64,000 nt of DNA from Phycisphaeraceae bacterium (GCA_019636565.1 JAHBXG010000003.1:62001-126000); one strand, 5' to 3'; shown: positions 8,886-17,438, counted from the stretch's first letter. The notes: generated by a model from the letters alone, not told the origin. Numbers and translations are program-made.

Positions 8886-9236
8886 CTATTTGAGCACCAT
8901 CAGATAGGTCACCAGCCGAGCGATTCTTCCGACCCGCATGATGAACACGTCGCAGAACACCGCGTGCAACTGACCGCCGGCTCGACGTGTGCTCCGCACT
9001 TCACCCTCTGCAACGACCACGTCGTCCTCTTCGATCATCCGCTCGACCGTGATCTGCGGCCTGCCGACAAACGCTTCGTTCTCGATCTCCTTGTCGAATG
9101 CTTCCTTCCCGACAAGATGAAAAGCGCCCGGCATGTCCCACACCACATCATCCGTAAGGCACGACAGCACTTTCGCGTGATCACCGCAGCGAAAGCCATC
9201 GAGGTACCGCTCGACCGTTGCCTTGTTCTCGCTCAT
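8886..9236 (-). CDS. SnoaL/NTF2-like fold protein
   Basis: A protein of about 116 aa with the pattern of NTF2-like/SnoaL or limonene-epoxide-hydrolase-type small cone folds: an N-terminal helix ATVERYLDGFRCGD, then LTDDVVWDMPGAF, then beta strands with TVERMIEEDDVVVAEGEV and a C-terminal FIMRVGRIARLVTYLM. The family includes small isomerases, hydrolases and non-enzymatic ligand binders; the substrate cannot be named. I prefer ATG 9236 because GGGGAG lies six bases before it. In-frame ATG 9251 and GTG 9254 also exist and would overlap the stop of the 61-aa gene upstream, implying coupling. Confidence 0.75.
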   Translation of the reverse strand: MSENKATVERYLDGFRCGDHAKVLSCLTDDVVWDMPGAFHLVGKEAFDKEIENEAFVGRPQITVERMIEEDDVVVAEGEVRSTRRAGGQLHAVFCDVFIMRVGRIARLVTYLMVLK

Positions 9237-9250
9237 CCGTCGCTCCCCCA

Positions 9251-9436
9251 TCACGGCTGATACTCGTCGAACGCCCCCGCCTTGTTCTGTTCTTCCACAT
9301 ACTTCTGGAACTCACTCATCTTGTAACTGATAAAGCAAAACGCGTGATGCACCGCGAGCCATTCCAGGTCCGACTTGTCCTCGCCGATGTCCTTGCGAAG
9401 GCGATTGAGTTCCGCGAGCAGGTTTTCCGCTTTCAT
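9251..9436 (-). CDS. Small hypothetical protein, 61 aa
   Basis: A small, mostly helical, charged protein (begins MKAENLLAELNRLRKDIGED). ATG 9436 is preceded by GGGAG at a six-base spacing, which supports real translation. Its stop overlaps the alternative starts of the SnoaL-like gene downstream. No family recognised. It sits between znuB and the SnoaL-like gene on the same strand, 60 bp after znuB, and may be the tail of that operon. Confidence 0.6.
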   Translation of the reverse strand: MKAENLLAELNRLRKDIGEDKSDLEWLAVHHAFCFISYKMSEFQKYVEEQNKAGAFDEYQP

Positions 9437-9496
9437 ATGTCGCTCCCTTTCGTGGCGCCGCCCTTCCAGAAGGGAATTGCCTCTTCCGATCCGACG

Positions 9497-10423
9497 CTAC
9501 CGAGACCCGGCCCGTTGCCACGTCCGACTCCATCCCCTCCCCCGCGCTCTCCCCTTGATCCACCCTGCGCCAAACAACGCCGCCAGAACCAGCACGATGC
9601 TCGCCCCCGTCGGCCAATCCAGCTCAAAGCTCAGCATCATCCCCGTAACAACGGCCGCCACAGCAAACGCCACGCTTAACGCAGCCACTCGGCCCGCCCT
9701 TTGACTGAACTGCACCGCCGCCGCGGCAGGCAGCACCAGCATCGCCGTCGCCAGCACCACGCCCGCCAGTTTCATCGCCGTTACCGTCGCGAGCGCCAGC
9801 ATCACCAGCAGCACAAGCCGCATCAGCCCGACATTCACACCGAACGCCGCCGCCGCCGGTTCATCAAACGCCCAGAATGTCAGCGGCCGGCGCACCAGAA
9901 AGAGCCCGCCGAGAATAATGACCGCCACAGCCCCGCTCGCCCACGCATCCGCCTCGCTCACACTCACGATCGAACCGAACAGCAGACTCTCCCACGAGAC
10001 AGTCGCCACCCGACCGTTCTTCTCGGCGATGTGCAGCAGCAGCGAGCCCAGCCCCATCGACGCGACCAGCACGATCCCGATCGCGGTATCGGCCTGCGCA
10101 TTCCCTTTTCCTCCGCGCCGGCCCGATTCACTGCTGGACAAGAACCCGATCTGGAGCGCCGCGAACAGGCAAAACAGGAAAACGATTCCCAACTGCGCAC
10201 TAAACGCGGCTCCCGCCGCCGCGCCGCCGAAGCCCAGCACATACGCAACCCCGATTCCTCCAAATGCCGCGTGACTGATTCCCTGGCCGATAAACGCGAG
10301 CCGCTTCATAACCACGAACACGCTGAGCACACCTCCGAAGAGCGCGATCGCGAGCCCGGCGAGCACACCCGGCAAGAAAATCGAACGAAGCCCCGGATCG
10401 GAGAGGTACTCAATCGTCTTCAA
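9497..10423 (-). CDS. znuB: Zinc/manganese ABC transporter permease
   Basis: A 308-aa, very hydrophobic ABC-3 family permease. Motifs include SVFVVMKRLAFIGQGISHAAFGG near the N-terminus, which is characteristic of ZnuB/MntB-type permeases, and later VGLMRLVLLVMLALATVTAMK with LAGVVLATAMLVLPAAAA. About eight to nine membrane segments are visible. The start overlaps the stop of the ATPase gene (ATGA), and the ATPase and binding protein lie immediately upstream, so this is the channel part of one importer. Zinc rather than manganese is inferred from the histidine-rich partners. Confidence 0.9.
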   Translation of the reverse strand: MKTIEYLSDPGLRSIFLPGVLAGLAIALFGGVLSVFVVMKRLAFIGQGISHAAFGGIGVAYVLGFGGAAAGAAFSAQLGIVFLFCLFAALQIGFLSSSESGRRGGKGNAQADTAIGIVLVASMGLGSLLLHIAEKNGRVATVSWESLLFGSIVSVSEADAWASGAVAVIILGGLFLVRRPLTFWAFDEPAAAAFGVNVGLMRLVLLVMLALATVTAMKLAGVVLATAMLVLPAAAAVQFSQRAGRVAALSVAFAVAAVVTGMMLSFELDWPTGASIVLVLAALFGAGWIKGRARGRGWSRTWQRAGSR

Positions 10424-11298
10424 GAACCACCCCCGTGGTTCCCTTGAGCCCCATGCTCCTGTCCATGATCATGCCCGTGATCATGAGAGTGGTCGTGCGA
10501 ACACTCCGCGGCTCGATGTGCATCCACGTGCAGATCCCCGAATATCGCCGCGGCATCGTGCCGGAACACTTCTGCCAGCACGTGAGGTGTCAGCCCCTCG
10601 GGCGAATCGTGATAATGCAGCGTTCGCGCCAGGCACGCCACGCGATCGCTGGTCGCCGCCACCGTTCGCAAGTCGTGGCTCACCACAATCGTCGTCAGCC
10701 CAAGCTCATCGTGCAGCCTCTGGATCAACTCCGCAAACTGCTTCTGCCCAGCCGGATCAATCCCCACCGTCGGCTCATCCAGCAGCAAAATCTTCGCCCG
10801 GCTTGCCAGCGCTCGGGCGATCATCACACGCTGCAACTGCCCGCCCGAAAGCGTCCCCACCGGCTTCTCCGCGATCGACGAGGCCCCCACCATCGATAGC
10901 GCGCGATCCGCTTGCTCACGTGCCCCTCGCCCGCTTGCAAACGGACCAAGCCCCGCCGACGCCGCCATGCTCGCCGCGTGACGGGCTGTAATGGGAAACG
11001 ACAACTCCGCTTCCACCCGCTGCGGCACATACCCGATGAGCCGCCGCTTGGCCGCCTCATCGGGCGCTAGGCCCTCAATCTCGATCGTGCCGGAATAGCC
11101 ACGCAGCAGGCCCAGCGTCAGTTTCAGCAGCGTCGACTTGCCCCCGCCGTTCGGCCCGAGAATGCCGAGGCGTTCCCCCCTGCGCACATCCAGCGAAACC
11201 CGCTCGAGCGCAGGCGCCTCAGCGCCGCCCTCGTATGAAAACGTCACGCTTTCATAGCGGATAGCCGTTCCCGAAGTTGTGCCAGCGTCGCGAATCAT
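10420..11298 (-). CDS. znuC: Zinc/manganese ABC transporter ATP-binding protein with histidine-rich tail
   Basis: A 292-aa ABC ATPase. Walker A is GPNGGGKST (about 48-56), the signature LSGGQLQR, Walker B KILLLDEPT, and the switch histidine is in VVSHDLR. The C-terminus carries a histidine-rich tail with repeated HDH/DHGH units (about the last 30 residues), unusual in position because such metal-binding stretches normally sit in the periplasmic binding protein. It overlaps znuB by four bases and lies 37 bp downstream of znuA. The tail could buffer or sense zinc in the cytoplasm (inference). Confidence 0.92.
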   Translation of the reverse strand: MIRDAGTTSGTAIRYESVTFSYEGGAEAPALERVSLDVRRGERLGILGPNGGGKSTLLKLTLGLLRGYSGTIEIEGLAPDEAAKRRLIGYVPQRVEAELSFPITARHAASMAASAGLGPFASGRGAREQADRALSMVGASSIAEKPVGTLSGGQLQRVMIARALASRAKILLLDEPTVGIDPAGQKQFAELIQRLHDELGLTTIVVSHDLRTVAATSDRVACLARTLHYHDSPEGLTPHVLAEVFRHDAAAIFGDLHVDAHRAAECSHDHSHDHGHDHGQEHGAQGNHGGGS

Positions 11299-11335
11299 CG
11301 AATGAGCCCCATGAGTCCGACGAGTTGTATGGGAT

Positions 11336-12292
11336 CTACTTGCTTTCGTCCTTCTTCGCGCTCATCCCCTTCACCAACGAATCAAGATTCCCCCGCATCA
11401 TTGCGAACCAATCCCCATCTCCAAGTGGGTCCAGCGTCACAACCTGCACGCCCGCCGCCTTCGCGACCCGCCGCGCGGTCGCGGGATCAAACTGCGGCTC
11501 GACAAAGATCACCCGCACGCCCTCTTTACGCACCGCCTGCACCACCGCGGCAATCCGCCCCGGCGATGGCTCTTCGCCTTCGTTCACCCGGATGACTTCC
11601 GCAACCACAATCCCGTATCGCGCCGCAAGCCGCCCGAACGCGGCGTGATGGGTCACAACTTTGTCGCCCTTGAAAGGCGCCAACTGCTCCCGAAACGCCC
11701 CGTCCAACTCGGCCACTCTCGCCAATTCTGCCTCCAGCGCGCTCTGCAGGCGTTGCTTTGCCGCTTCGTTCCATTCCCCGCGAGCCTCCATCGCCACGCG
11801 CACCCCCTCGGCCAGACGCGGCAGCGCATCTCGAACCAGTATCGGATCCAGCCAAACGTGCGGATCACCCATGCCGTGACCATGATCGTGCGCCTCGCCT
11901 TCGGCGTGCCCGTGCTGCCCGTCGTCATCGGTGTCGACCTCAAAACAATCTGCCAGACCGATGTCCACTCGCCTCTTCGACTCGTGCGATTCGAGGAATT
12001 TCTCAAGTTGCGCTTCCAAACCCATCCCAACATACAGCACCAGATCCGCTCCACCGACCGACACCATGTCCGCAGGCGTGAACTCGTAGTGATGTTCGCT
12101 TCGACCCGGAGGCATCAGCGCCTTCACCGTCGAACCTTCGGGCAGCAGGGGCTCGATAATCCCCTTGAGTGGTGGAATCGTCACGACAACGCGCAACCCT
12201 TCCGCTTCCTTCGGTGCACCGATGCATCCGCTGCAAATCGCCACCACGCTCGCCATCCACCCAATCAGAACTTGGAAAGTCAGTCTGCTCAT
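11336..12292 (-). CDS. znuA: Zinc ABC transporter substrate-binding protein
   Basis: A 318-aa cluster A-I metal-binding protein. The N-terminus is a signal sequence with two candidate lipobox cysteines (C20 and C23). Metal-site motifs are GRSEHHYEFTPADM, a His/Asp-rich loop (GQHGHAEGEAHDHGHGMGDPH), VVTHHAAFGRLAARYGI, and FVEPQFDPATAR near the C-terminus. The flexible histidine loop is the feature that separates ZnuA from manganese-specific homologues. It is the first gene of the znuABC-type operon, and a 9-2-9 palindrome lies 39-58 bp upstream of the start. Confidence 0.92.
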   Translation of the reverse strand: MSRLTFQVLIGWMASVVAICSGCIGAPKEAEGLRVVVTIPPLKGIIEPLLPEGSTVKALMPPGRSEHHYEFTPADMVSVGGADLVLYVGMGLEAQLEKFLESHESKRRVDIGLADCFEVDTDDDGQHGHAEGEAHDHGHGMGDPHVWLDPILVRDALPRLAEGVRVAMEARGEWNEAAKQRLQSALEAELARVAELDGAFREQLAPFKGDKVVTHHAAFGRLAARYGIVVAEVIRVNEGEEPSPGRIAAVVQAVRKEGVRVIFVEPQFDPATARRVAKAAGVQVVTLDPLGDGDWFAMMRGNLDSLVKGMSAKKDESK

Positions 12293-12330
12293 CGCTCGAG
12301 AGTCCCCGCGAACCCAGCCGCTCTACCCAA

Positions 12331-12350
12331 TTTGAGAATTCATTCTCAAA
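12331..12350. promoter_or_regulatory. Fur/Zur-like operator upstream of znuA
   Basis: TTTGAGAAT and ATTCTCAAA form a perfect 9-bp inverted repeat around the two bases TC. The core TGAGAAT/ATTCTCA resembles the inverted repeats bound by Fur-family repressors, though the spacer here is two bases instead of one. Its place directly upstream of the zinc importer suggests Zur control. An AT-rich CTATTCTATTT overlaps it on the minus strand and may be the -10 region. Confidence 0.65.
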
Positions 12351-12373
12351 TAGAATAGCCTCCCCGCCTCGGA

Positions 12374-12391
12374 GATGTTCGCGCGAACATC
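12374..12391. promoter_or_regulatory. Perfect 18-bp palindrome, possible operator
   Basis: GATGTTCGCGCGAACATC reads the same on both strands. It lies between znuA (minus) and tRNA-Ala (plus), outside any gene, about 24 bp beyond the Zur-like site. The bound factor, if any, is unknown. The remaining bases from 12392 to 12590 show no gene. Confidence 0.35.
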
Positions 12392-12590
12392 GCTCAGTCC
12401 TTGACGCAGCTGCTGGGGGGCGTGATCGGGCGAAGGGCGTTTTTCGTCTCGCTCAACTGGCCCATTCACACCGACGCTTTCGGATGCCCGATCCGGAGGC
12501 CGCCGCGCAATCCGCCTTGGCAGAACCCGCCCTCCGCGCTACACTCCCCACCCCACGGAGCCCCACAGGCCCCTTGGGCACAATCTGGCC

Positions 12591-12663
12591 GGGGCGGTAG
12601 CTCAGTTGGTAGAGCGCGTCGTTCGCAATGACGAGGTCGGGAGTTCGACTCTCCTCCGCTCCA
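12591..12663 (+). tRNA. tRNA-Ala (anticodon CGC)
   Basis: A full cloverleaf can be drawn. The acceptor GGGGCGG pairs with CCGCTCC (one G-T pair) and the D arm is GCTC-AGTTGGTA-GAGC. The anticodon stem is CGTCG/TGACG with loop TTCGCAA, giving anticodon CGC at positions 34-36. The T arm is GGGAG-TTCGACT-CTCCT and the discriminator base is A. It reads GCG codons. The 3' CCA is not encoded (ACTT follows). A strong terminator follows eight bases downstream. Confidence 0.95.
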
Positions 12664-12670
12664 CTTGAAG

Positions 12671-12696
12671 AAAACCCCTGCGTCGCAGGGGTTTTT
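12671..12696 (+). terminator. Intrinsic terminator of tRNA-Ala
   Basis: AAAACCCCTGCG and CGCAGGGGTTTT are perfect complements around a very tight loop, ending in five T residues. It directly follows the tRNA. Confidence 0.9.
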
Positions 12697-12876
12697 CATG
12701 CGCCGGCGGTTCCGATCTCGGTCTTTTCAAACAGAGATTTGGCGCGGATGCCCGGCAGCCGGAAGTGGCGACGCCCCCGGGCGGGTTCGGATAGTTTCTC
12801 CGTGTTCGCATTGCACCGAATAGGGCCGCGTGGCGCCCACCCACGGTAGAGACACAACCCAAAACGGACCATTCTC

Positions 12877-13470
12877 ATGTCAAAGGTCGTCGCGTTCCTG
12901 AAAGCCACCCTGCTCGGCGGCGCACTCGTCGTCCTTCCCGCGTGGCTTGCGGCTTTGCTCCTGGTGAAGGCGTTGATCCAACTCGAGGTGCTCGTCAAAC
13001 CCGTGAGCGCCAGCCTTCCTGAAGGCATCGGTCACCCGCTGGTCATCGCCTCGCTGCTCATCGTGCTGGTCTGCTTCGCAGTGGGTGTAGCGCTCCGCAC
13101 CGCGATCGGGCACCAGGCGCGGCGCGCAGTCGAATCCAAGGTGCTCGAAAGGCTGCCGGGCTATTCCACCCTTCGGAGCATCGCCGAACAGATCGGACAA
13201 ATCGAGAACAGCCGCGGGTTCCAACCGGCCTTTGTCGAGATCGAGGACGCGCTGGCCCTGTGCTTTGTAATCGAAGAACACGCCGATGGAAAGCGCACCG
13301 TCTTCGTTCCGTCGTCTCCCACCCCCGCCGCCGGCACCATCTATGTCATCGCCGGCTCGCGCGTCCACCCGATCGATGTACCCGTCACCGCGGCGTTGAC
13401 GTGCATCACGAGGTGGGGCGCGGGCTCGGGCGAACTGCTCTCGGCTATGAAGCCACCATCGTCAACGTAA
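12877..13470 (+). CDS. DUF502 family membrane protein
   Basis: A 197-aa protein matching the DUF502 pattern. Two membrane segments lie near the N-terminus (LLGGALVVLPAWLAALLLV and PLVIASLLIVLVCFAVGVAL). Then come the family motifs PGYSTLRSIAEQIG and VFVPSSPTPAAGTIYVI and a conserved C-terminal strand. The biochemical role of the family is not established. It is monocistronic as far as seen and convergent with the AI-2E-type transporter, whose stop is 50 bp away. Confidence 0.88.
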   Translation: MSKVVAFLKATLLGGALVVLPAWLAALLLVKALIQLEVLVKPVSASLPEGIGHPLVIASLLIVLVCFAVGVALRTAIGHQARRAVESKVLERLPGYSTLRSIAEQIGQIENSRGFQPAFVEIEDALALCFVIEEHADGKRTVFVPSSPTPAAGTIYVIAGSRVHPIDVPVTAALTCITRWGAGSGELLSAMKPPSST

Positions 13471-13519
13471 ATGCGAGCGTGCGCGCTTCTCACTCAGCCC
13501 GCCAGAATTGAGGATCCGG

Positions 13520-15367
13520 TCAGTTCGGCGCGACCGCTCGGGGTCGCGTTCTGCTTTCCTCTTCCTCGGGATCCGCTGCGCCAGTTATCACAGCGTCAAC
13601 TTTCAGCACGCCCAGAATGATTTCGGTCGCCTGCTTCATGGTTGTCGCGATCGATTCCGAAGGGATGCGCCCAAGTCGCTCCCGCACGCTCGCCATATCT
13701 ATCTTGTCGTCCCAGAGCCCGATCACAATCCTGTGCTCCGGACATCGAAGCCGCAACTGCTGCCACAGCACACGCGTGTGCAGCAACGCATTGGGCGGCA
13801 AGGCGCAGATGCACAGCACCGATGGCGGCAACTTTGCAAGTTGCTCCAGTAGTTCTCGTGGCGAATGCCGAGACGAATGCGTTTCCGCCCTTATCCCCTG
13901 TTCGATCAGCAGTTTTTCGAGCATTCGCGCAGAGAGTTCGTCCGCCGCGTCCCGCGCCGGCACGCACACCACCGGAACGCGCTCAAAAGCCTCGCTCGCA
14001 TCGCGATCGGGGTTCTGCGATCCGATATCGTCGATGATCGCCGTCAGTGTCTCGCGGACCGCCTGCTCCTGTGTTTCGTCCAATTCTCCCCGGTGCCGAT
14101 CGAACTCCGCCAGGCGCAGCGCCGGGATCAGCAGCAAGCCATAGACCTCAACCGAAGATTTACCCTTCGCGAATTCTTCCACGATCCGCGTCGATTCTTC
14201 CTGATCCCCCGCGAGTAGCCTCTGATAGAAACGGGTTTCCGGCGTCAGAACCGGTTCGTCGCCGAGCAGAACATTGAGAAATGAAAGCCGCGGGACGTGC
14301 TTCCCCAGTACCGAAAGGCAAACCGTGATTGGCGTCGACAGGATCAGCCCGAACGGGCCCCACAGCCACGCCCAGAATATCGCAGAGGTCAACACCGCCA
14401 GCGGAGAGAGACCCGTTCCCGATCCCACCAGCATCGGTTCGACGAAACTTCCACCCACGATCTCCACTCCGATGACGAGCCCCGCAACGAGCAGTGGCTG
14501 CCGCCATCCGTCGAAGATCGCGATCGAAATCAGTATCGGAAACGCGGCACCGATCCATGTACCGACATATGGCACGAAACGGAGTATCGCGATGAGGAAC
14601 CCCCAGAGCGGCGCGTTCGGAACTCCAAGAAGAAAAAGTCCGACGCCGACCACGCCTCCTACGCCCGCATTGAGAATCGACTGTGCCAACAAGTACCGGC
14701 TCAATCGCTGCGCCGCATCGTCAAACGCGGGGGTTGTAATGTGCATTTCGCGTTCACCGATGAGACGGATCAGCCGGTTTCGTAGATCCTCCCGCCTCAG
14801 CAGCATGAAGATGGCGAACACCACCACCATGACCACCGTCGCCAGACGAGACAGCACCGGACCGAGAATGTCGCGCGCATATGTGATGGGCGGTGTTGGA
14901 TCTTCGACTACGCGGACCCCAATCGGCTCCAAACTGCTTTCCGCAGGCAAGCCGGTTGCTGTGGGAGATTCCGTCACGGGCTTCGCAATCTCTTTTCCCA
15001 GCTCCTGGATCGCGGTACCGGCTTTTCCCAGCGCGCTGTGCTTTGACGGGCGCAAGATCGCAAGCTTGTTGACAATGTTGGCCCTGTAATCGTGCAGATT
15101 GGTGGCCACCTCCACCGCCTGCTGCTCGACCAGCCAACCGAGCACGCCGATACCAACCGTCGCCGTTCCCACGGTCAGTGCAACCGCCAGCACTCGGGGC
15201 ACTCTCAGACGTTCGAGCTGCCGCACGATCGGAGCCAGCACGAACGCGACAAAAACCGCCAACGCGATCGGTACGAGCACTTCTCGCGCGAAGTACAACA
15301 CTGCCGCGATTAGAAAGCCACTGATGACCAGCGGCAGGCGATTCGCAGGATGTTGTGCTCGAGCCAT
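13520..15367 (-). CDS. AI-2E/PerM-family membrane transporter with extra C-terminal domain
   Basis: A protein of about 615 aa starting at ATG 15367 (MARAQHPANR); ten further codons upstream are open but less likely. The first about 380 residues are an AI-2E-family exporter-like region. Helices include LPLVISGFLIAAVLYFAREV and VLVPIALAVFVAFVLAPIV, and the core has ILRFVPYVGTWIGAAFPI and FWAWLWGPFGLILSTPITVC. The last about 230 residues are soluble, with a Rossmann/B12-binding-like pattern (VVCVPARDAADELSARMLEK, LCICALPPNALLHTRVL and IVIGLWDD). The substrate of this family varies and cannot be assigned. The C-terminal extension may be regulatory. Confidence 0.87.
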   Translation of the reverse strand: MARAQHPANRLPLVISGFLIAAVLYFAREVLVPIALAVFVAFVLAPIVRQLERLRVPRVLAVALTVGTATVGIGVLGWLVEQQAVEVATNLHDYRANIVNKLAILRPSKHSALGKAGTAIQELGKEIAKPVTESPTATGLPAESSLEPIGVRVVEDPTPPITYARDILGPVLSRLATVVMVVVFAIFMLLRREDLRNRLIRLIGEREMHITTPAFDDAAQRLSRYLLAQSILNAGVGGVVGVGLFLLGVPNAPLWGFLIAILRFVPYVGTWIGAAFPILISIAIFDGWRQPLLVAGLVIGVEIVGGSFVEPMLVGSGTGLSPLAVLTSAIFWAWLWGPFGLILSTPITVCLSVLGKHVPRLSFLNVLLGDEPVLTPETRFYQRLLAGDQEESTRIVEEFAKGKSSVEVYGLLLIPALRLAEFDRHRGELDETQEQAVRETLTAIIDDIGSQNPDRDASEAFERVPVVCVPARDAADELSARMLEKLLIEQGIRAETHSSRHSPRELLEQLAKLPPSVLCICALPPNALLHTRVLWQQLRLRCPEHRIVIGLWDDKIDMASVRERLGRIPSESIATTMKQATEIILGVLKVDAVITGAADPEEEESRTRPRAVAPN

Positions 15368-15401
15368 GCGTTGCCGGTCCCCGGCCCAAAAACACAAAGC
15401 G

Positions 15402-15428
15402 CGGAGCGCACCATATCGATGCGCTCCG
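15402..15428. terminator. Bidirectional terminator-like hairpin
   Basis: CGGAGCGCA and TGCGCTCCG pair over 9 bp. On the plus strand AGCTTTTTT follows; on the minus strand CGCTTTGTGTTTTTGG follows. In the minus direction it ends the 189-aa gene before the transporter gene. Confidence 0.7.
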
Positions 15429-15445
15429 AGCTTTTTTGGAGCAAT

Positions 15446-16015
15446 TTACAGCCGCGCGGGACGGACGTCAGTTCGCGTTACAACTTCCGGCGTCGACTTC
15501 GGCGCAGCCTTTTCCGAGGTGCTGGTGATATCCGTCGCACCGGCGTTTTCGAAGATCTCCTTCGCCTTCTTGATTTCTTCGCCGCTTTCCGAGTGAACGG
15601 AAATCAGGATGTTGCCGCCCTTGATCTTGTCCTCATACCGCTTCGCCTCGATTTCAGGAATGCCCAGCCCGATGAGCCCGCCCGCAAGCCCGCCAGCCGC
15701 AGCCCCAACCGCGATACCACTCAACGCCGCCATGATCGGTCCCGCGGCGATGAACGGCCCAACACCCGGAATGGCGAGCAGACCGATGCCCGCGAGCAAC
15801 CCCAGAGTTCCGCCCACTGCGCCACCAGCGCCCGCTCCAGTCATAGCCCCTTCCGGAGCCTTGGTGTTCTTTTCGTGAGCGAAGTCGCGCGTGCTTCGCT
15901 TGTCGGGAAAGAGTACGGAAATGTCGTTGTAGGAAAAACCGGCGCTCTTGAGATTGTCGACAATCACGTTCGCGGACGATTCGTTCTGAGCGATGCACAG
16001 GACGGAAGTAGCCAT
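15446..16015 (-). CDS. Glycine-zipper-type stress-related membrane protein
   Basis: A 189-aa protein starting at ATG 16015 with AGGAG seven bases upstream. The N-terminal alpha/beta domain (VLCIAQNESSANVIVDNLKS then ISVLFPDKRSTRDFA) resembles general-stress or low-temperature-induced proteins. The centre is a long Gly/Ala-rich hydrophobic stretch (GAMTGAGAGGAVGGTLGLLA onward, ending GLAGGLIGLGIPEIEAKRYE). The tail is VHSESGEEIKKAKEIFENAGATDI. Function is not established; membrane association is inferred. It neighbours BON and DUF892 genes that are often stress-linked. Confidence 0.75.
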   Translation of the reverse strand: MATSVLCIAQNESSANVIVDNLKSAGFSYNDISVLFPDKRSTRDFAHEKNTKAPEGAMTGAGAGGAVGGTLGLLAGIGLLAIPGVGPFIAAGPIMAALSGIAVGAAAGGLAGGLIGLGIPEIEAKRYEDKIKGGNILISVHSESGEEIKKAKEIFENAGATDITSTSEKAAPKSTPEVVTRTDVRPARL

Positions 16016-16094
16016 TGAAAAACTCCTGAAATTTTGGTGCGCCCTTGCGGGGCACCGAAGGAACATTGCACGGGAGAAATGGAACCTGAGCGGA

Positions 16095-16520
16095 TTACTT
16101 GGTCTTGACTTCGAGCTGGTTATCGACGCGTGTCACGCCTGCGACAGCCTTCGCCTTGGCTTCGATCGAGTCCTTCTCCGCCTGGCTGTTCACGGGCCCG
16201 CGAAGCGTTGTGACACCGTCCTCGGTGATAATCTTGCAGTTCTGGGCGTTTATCGACATCGCCTTGTCTTCCATGATGGCGCGCCGAATCGACGCCGTGA
16301 TATCGATGTCCGCCTTGCTGTTCGATTGGTCCATCGGGGTTTTGGTTGCGGACTTGCTATCCACCTTGTTCACCTCGGTGTTGTCCGGCGCCGGCGCGAC
16401 CGTCTCAGGCGATCGAGTTGGTGCCGGCGCGGGCGCCGGCGTTTCGCTGCGTGTGTCGCAAGCGCCAACAAAAATGCAGGCACCGAGAGTCGAATACATG
16501 GTCAAAAGCTTGAGATTCAT
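16095..16520 (-). CDS. BON-domain lipoprotein
   Basis: A 141-aa protein with an N-terminal lipoprotein signal (lipobox VGAC, lipidated C21). A Pro/Ala-rich linker follows, then one BON domain: DIDITASIRRAIMEDKAMS, then CKIITEDGVTTLRGPVNSQA, then VAGVTRVDNQLEVK. BON domains bind membranes or periplasmic ligands and occur in osmotic-shock proteins such as OsmY. Export to the outer or inner membrane is predicted. Confidence 0.88.
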   Translation of the reverse strand: MNLKLLTMYSTLGACIFVGACDTRSETPAPAPAPTRSPETVAPAPDNTEVNKVDSKSATKTPMDQSNSKADIDITASIRRAIMEDKAMSINAQNCKIITEDGVTTLRGPVNSQAEKDSIEAKAKAVAGVTRVDNQLEVKTK

Positions 16521-16569
16521 GTCCAGTTCCAGTTCTGAGCGAAATCGAGCCGCTCGTTCATCAACACTG

Positions 16570-17082
16570 CTATTTCGTGGAAGGCGCCGCTTCGGCGTTC
16601 GCCATCGGATTGACCGCCCGCGTTGCCAATTCCGTCAACGCGCGATCCGCTTCTTTTTCTTCTTCGAGAGTCTTTTCGTGCAGCCGAGCATCGGAATTGC
16701 GACCCAGGATCGTCGCGTGCGCCCGCAGGCAGCCGTACGAAGCGATTTCATAATGTTCGACCTTCTGCGCCGCCACGATCAGACCCGCGTCGCGGACCGT
16801 CTCTTCCGCTTCGGCATCGATGATCTCGGTGCCTTCTTCGACCAGCCCAACAGTCGCTTCGCAGACCTTTCCACCCGGCTTCTTCTTCAGATTCGTCAGA
16901 ATGCCGTCGATGCGCTTGAGATGCTCCTGTGTCACCTTGAGGTGCGATTCAAACGCCTTCCGAAGTTCCGGGCTTGATGCAGCCTTTGCGAGCTTGGGCA
17001 GCGCCTTTGTCAGCTGTTTCTCGGCGCTGTGCATGTCGCGCAGCTGGTCTACATAAAGTTCTTCGAGCGTGTTGATTTTCAT
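16570..17082 (-). CDS. DUF892 ferritin-like protein (YciE/YciF type)
   Basis: A 170-aa four-helix protein beginning MKINTLEELYVDQLRDMHSA, the hallmark start of YciE/YciF proteins. Candidate di-metal ligands are the Glu/His residues in DMHSAEKQL, VTQEHLKRID, KVEHYEIASY and EKTLEEEKEAD. The family is linked to stress responses, but its reaction is unproven. It lies 49 bp upstream of the BON lipoprotein on the same strand and may be co-transcribed. Confidence 0.88.
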   Translation of the reverse strand: MKINTLEELYVDQLRDMHSAEKQLTKALPKLAKAASSPELRKAFESHLKVTQEHLKRIDGILTNLKKKPGGKVCEATVGLVEEGTEIIDAEAEETVRDAGLIVAAQKVEHYEIASYGCLRAHATILGRNSDARLHEKTLEEEKEADRALTELATRAVNPMANAEAAPSTK

Positions 17083-17410
17083 ACGGTTCCTTGATGCGAC
17101 GCGGAGAATCTCACATCGCTGATAGACTTTGCGTTTGCGCCGTGATCGCCCGGTGAGACGGTGTTAAGTTACCGCTCACAATGCGCATTTGGCTCGTAGC
17201 CGAGTTGGTGATTGCGCCGAAGGCGATCACGTCCGCTGCGCGCACATCCCGATCCGAGACCTGCAGCACAGCGCCGGTGACACCCCCGCGCCGGCTCATT
17301 CTCCGCAAGTTGATGGACAAGAACCGGAGACGCCTCCACCCGCGCTCCGCCGGCGGCCGGGAAATCATGTCCAGGAACCCCTCACAGCCACGCGCCGTTT
17401 TCACTCTTCG

Positions 17411-17438
17411 TTGAGGCCCAATATGATTTGGTTATAAT
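17411..17438 (+). promoter_or_regulatory. Sigma-70-like promoter for the Kdo hydroxylase gene
   Basis: TTGAGG (17411-17416) and TATAAT (17433-17438) are separated by 16 bp. They lie 69 bp upstream of the TTG start of the Kdo hydroxylase gene. The rest of the gap 17083-17410 shows no gene I can support. Confidence 0.6.
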
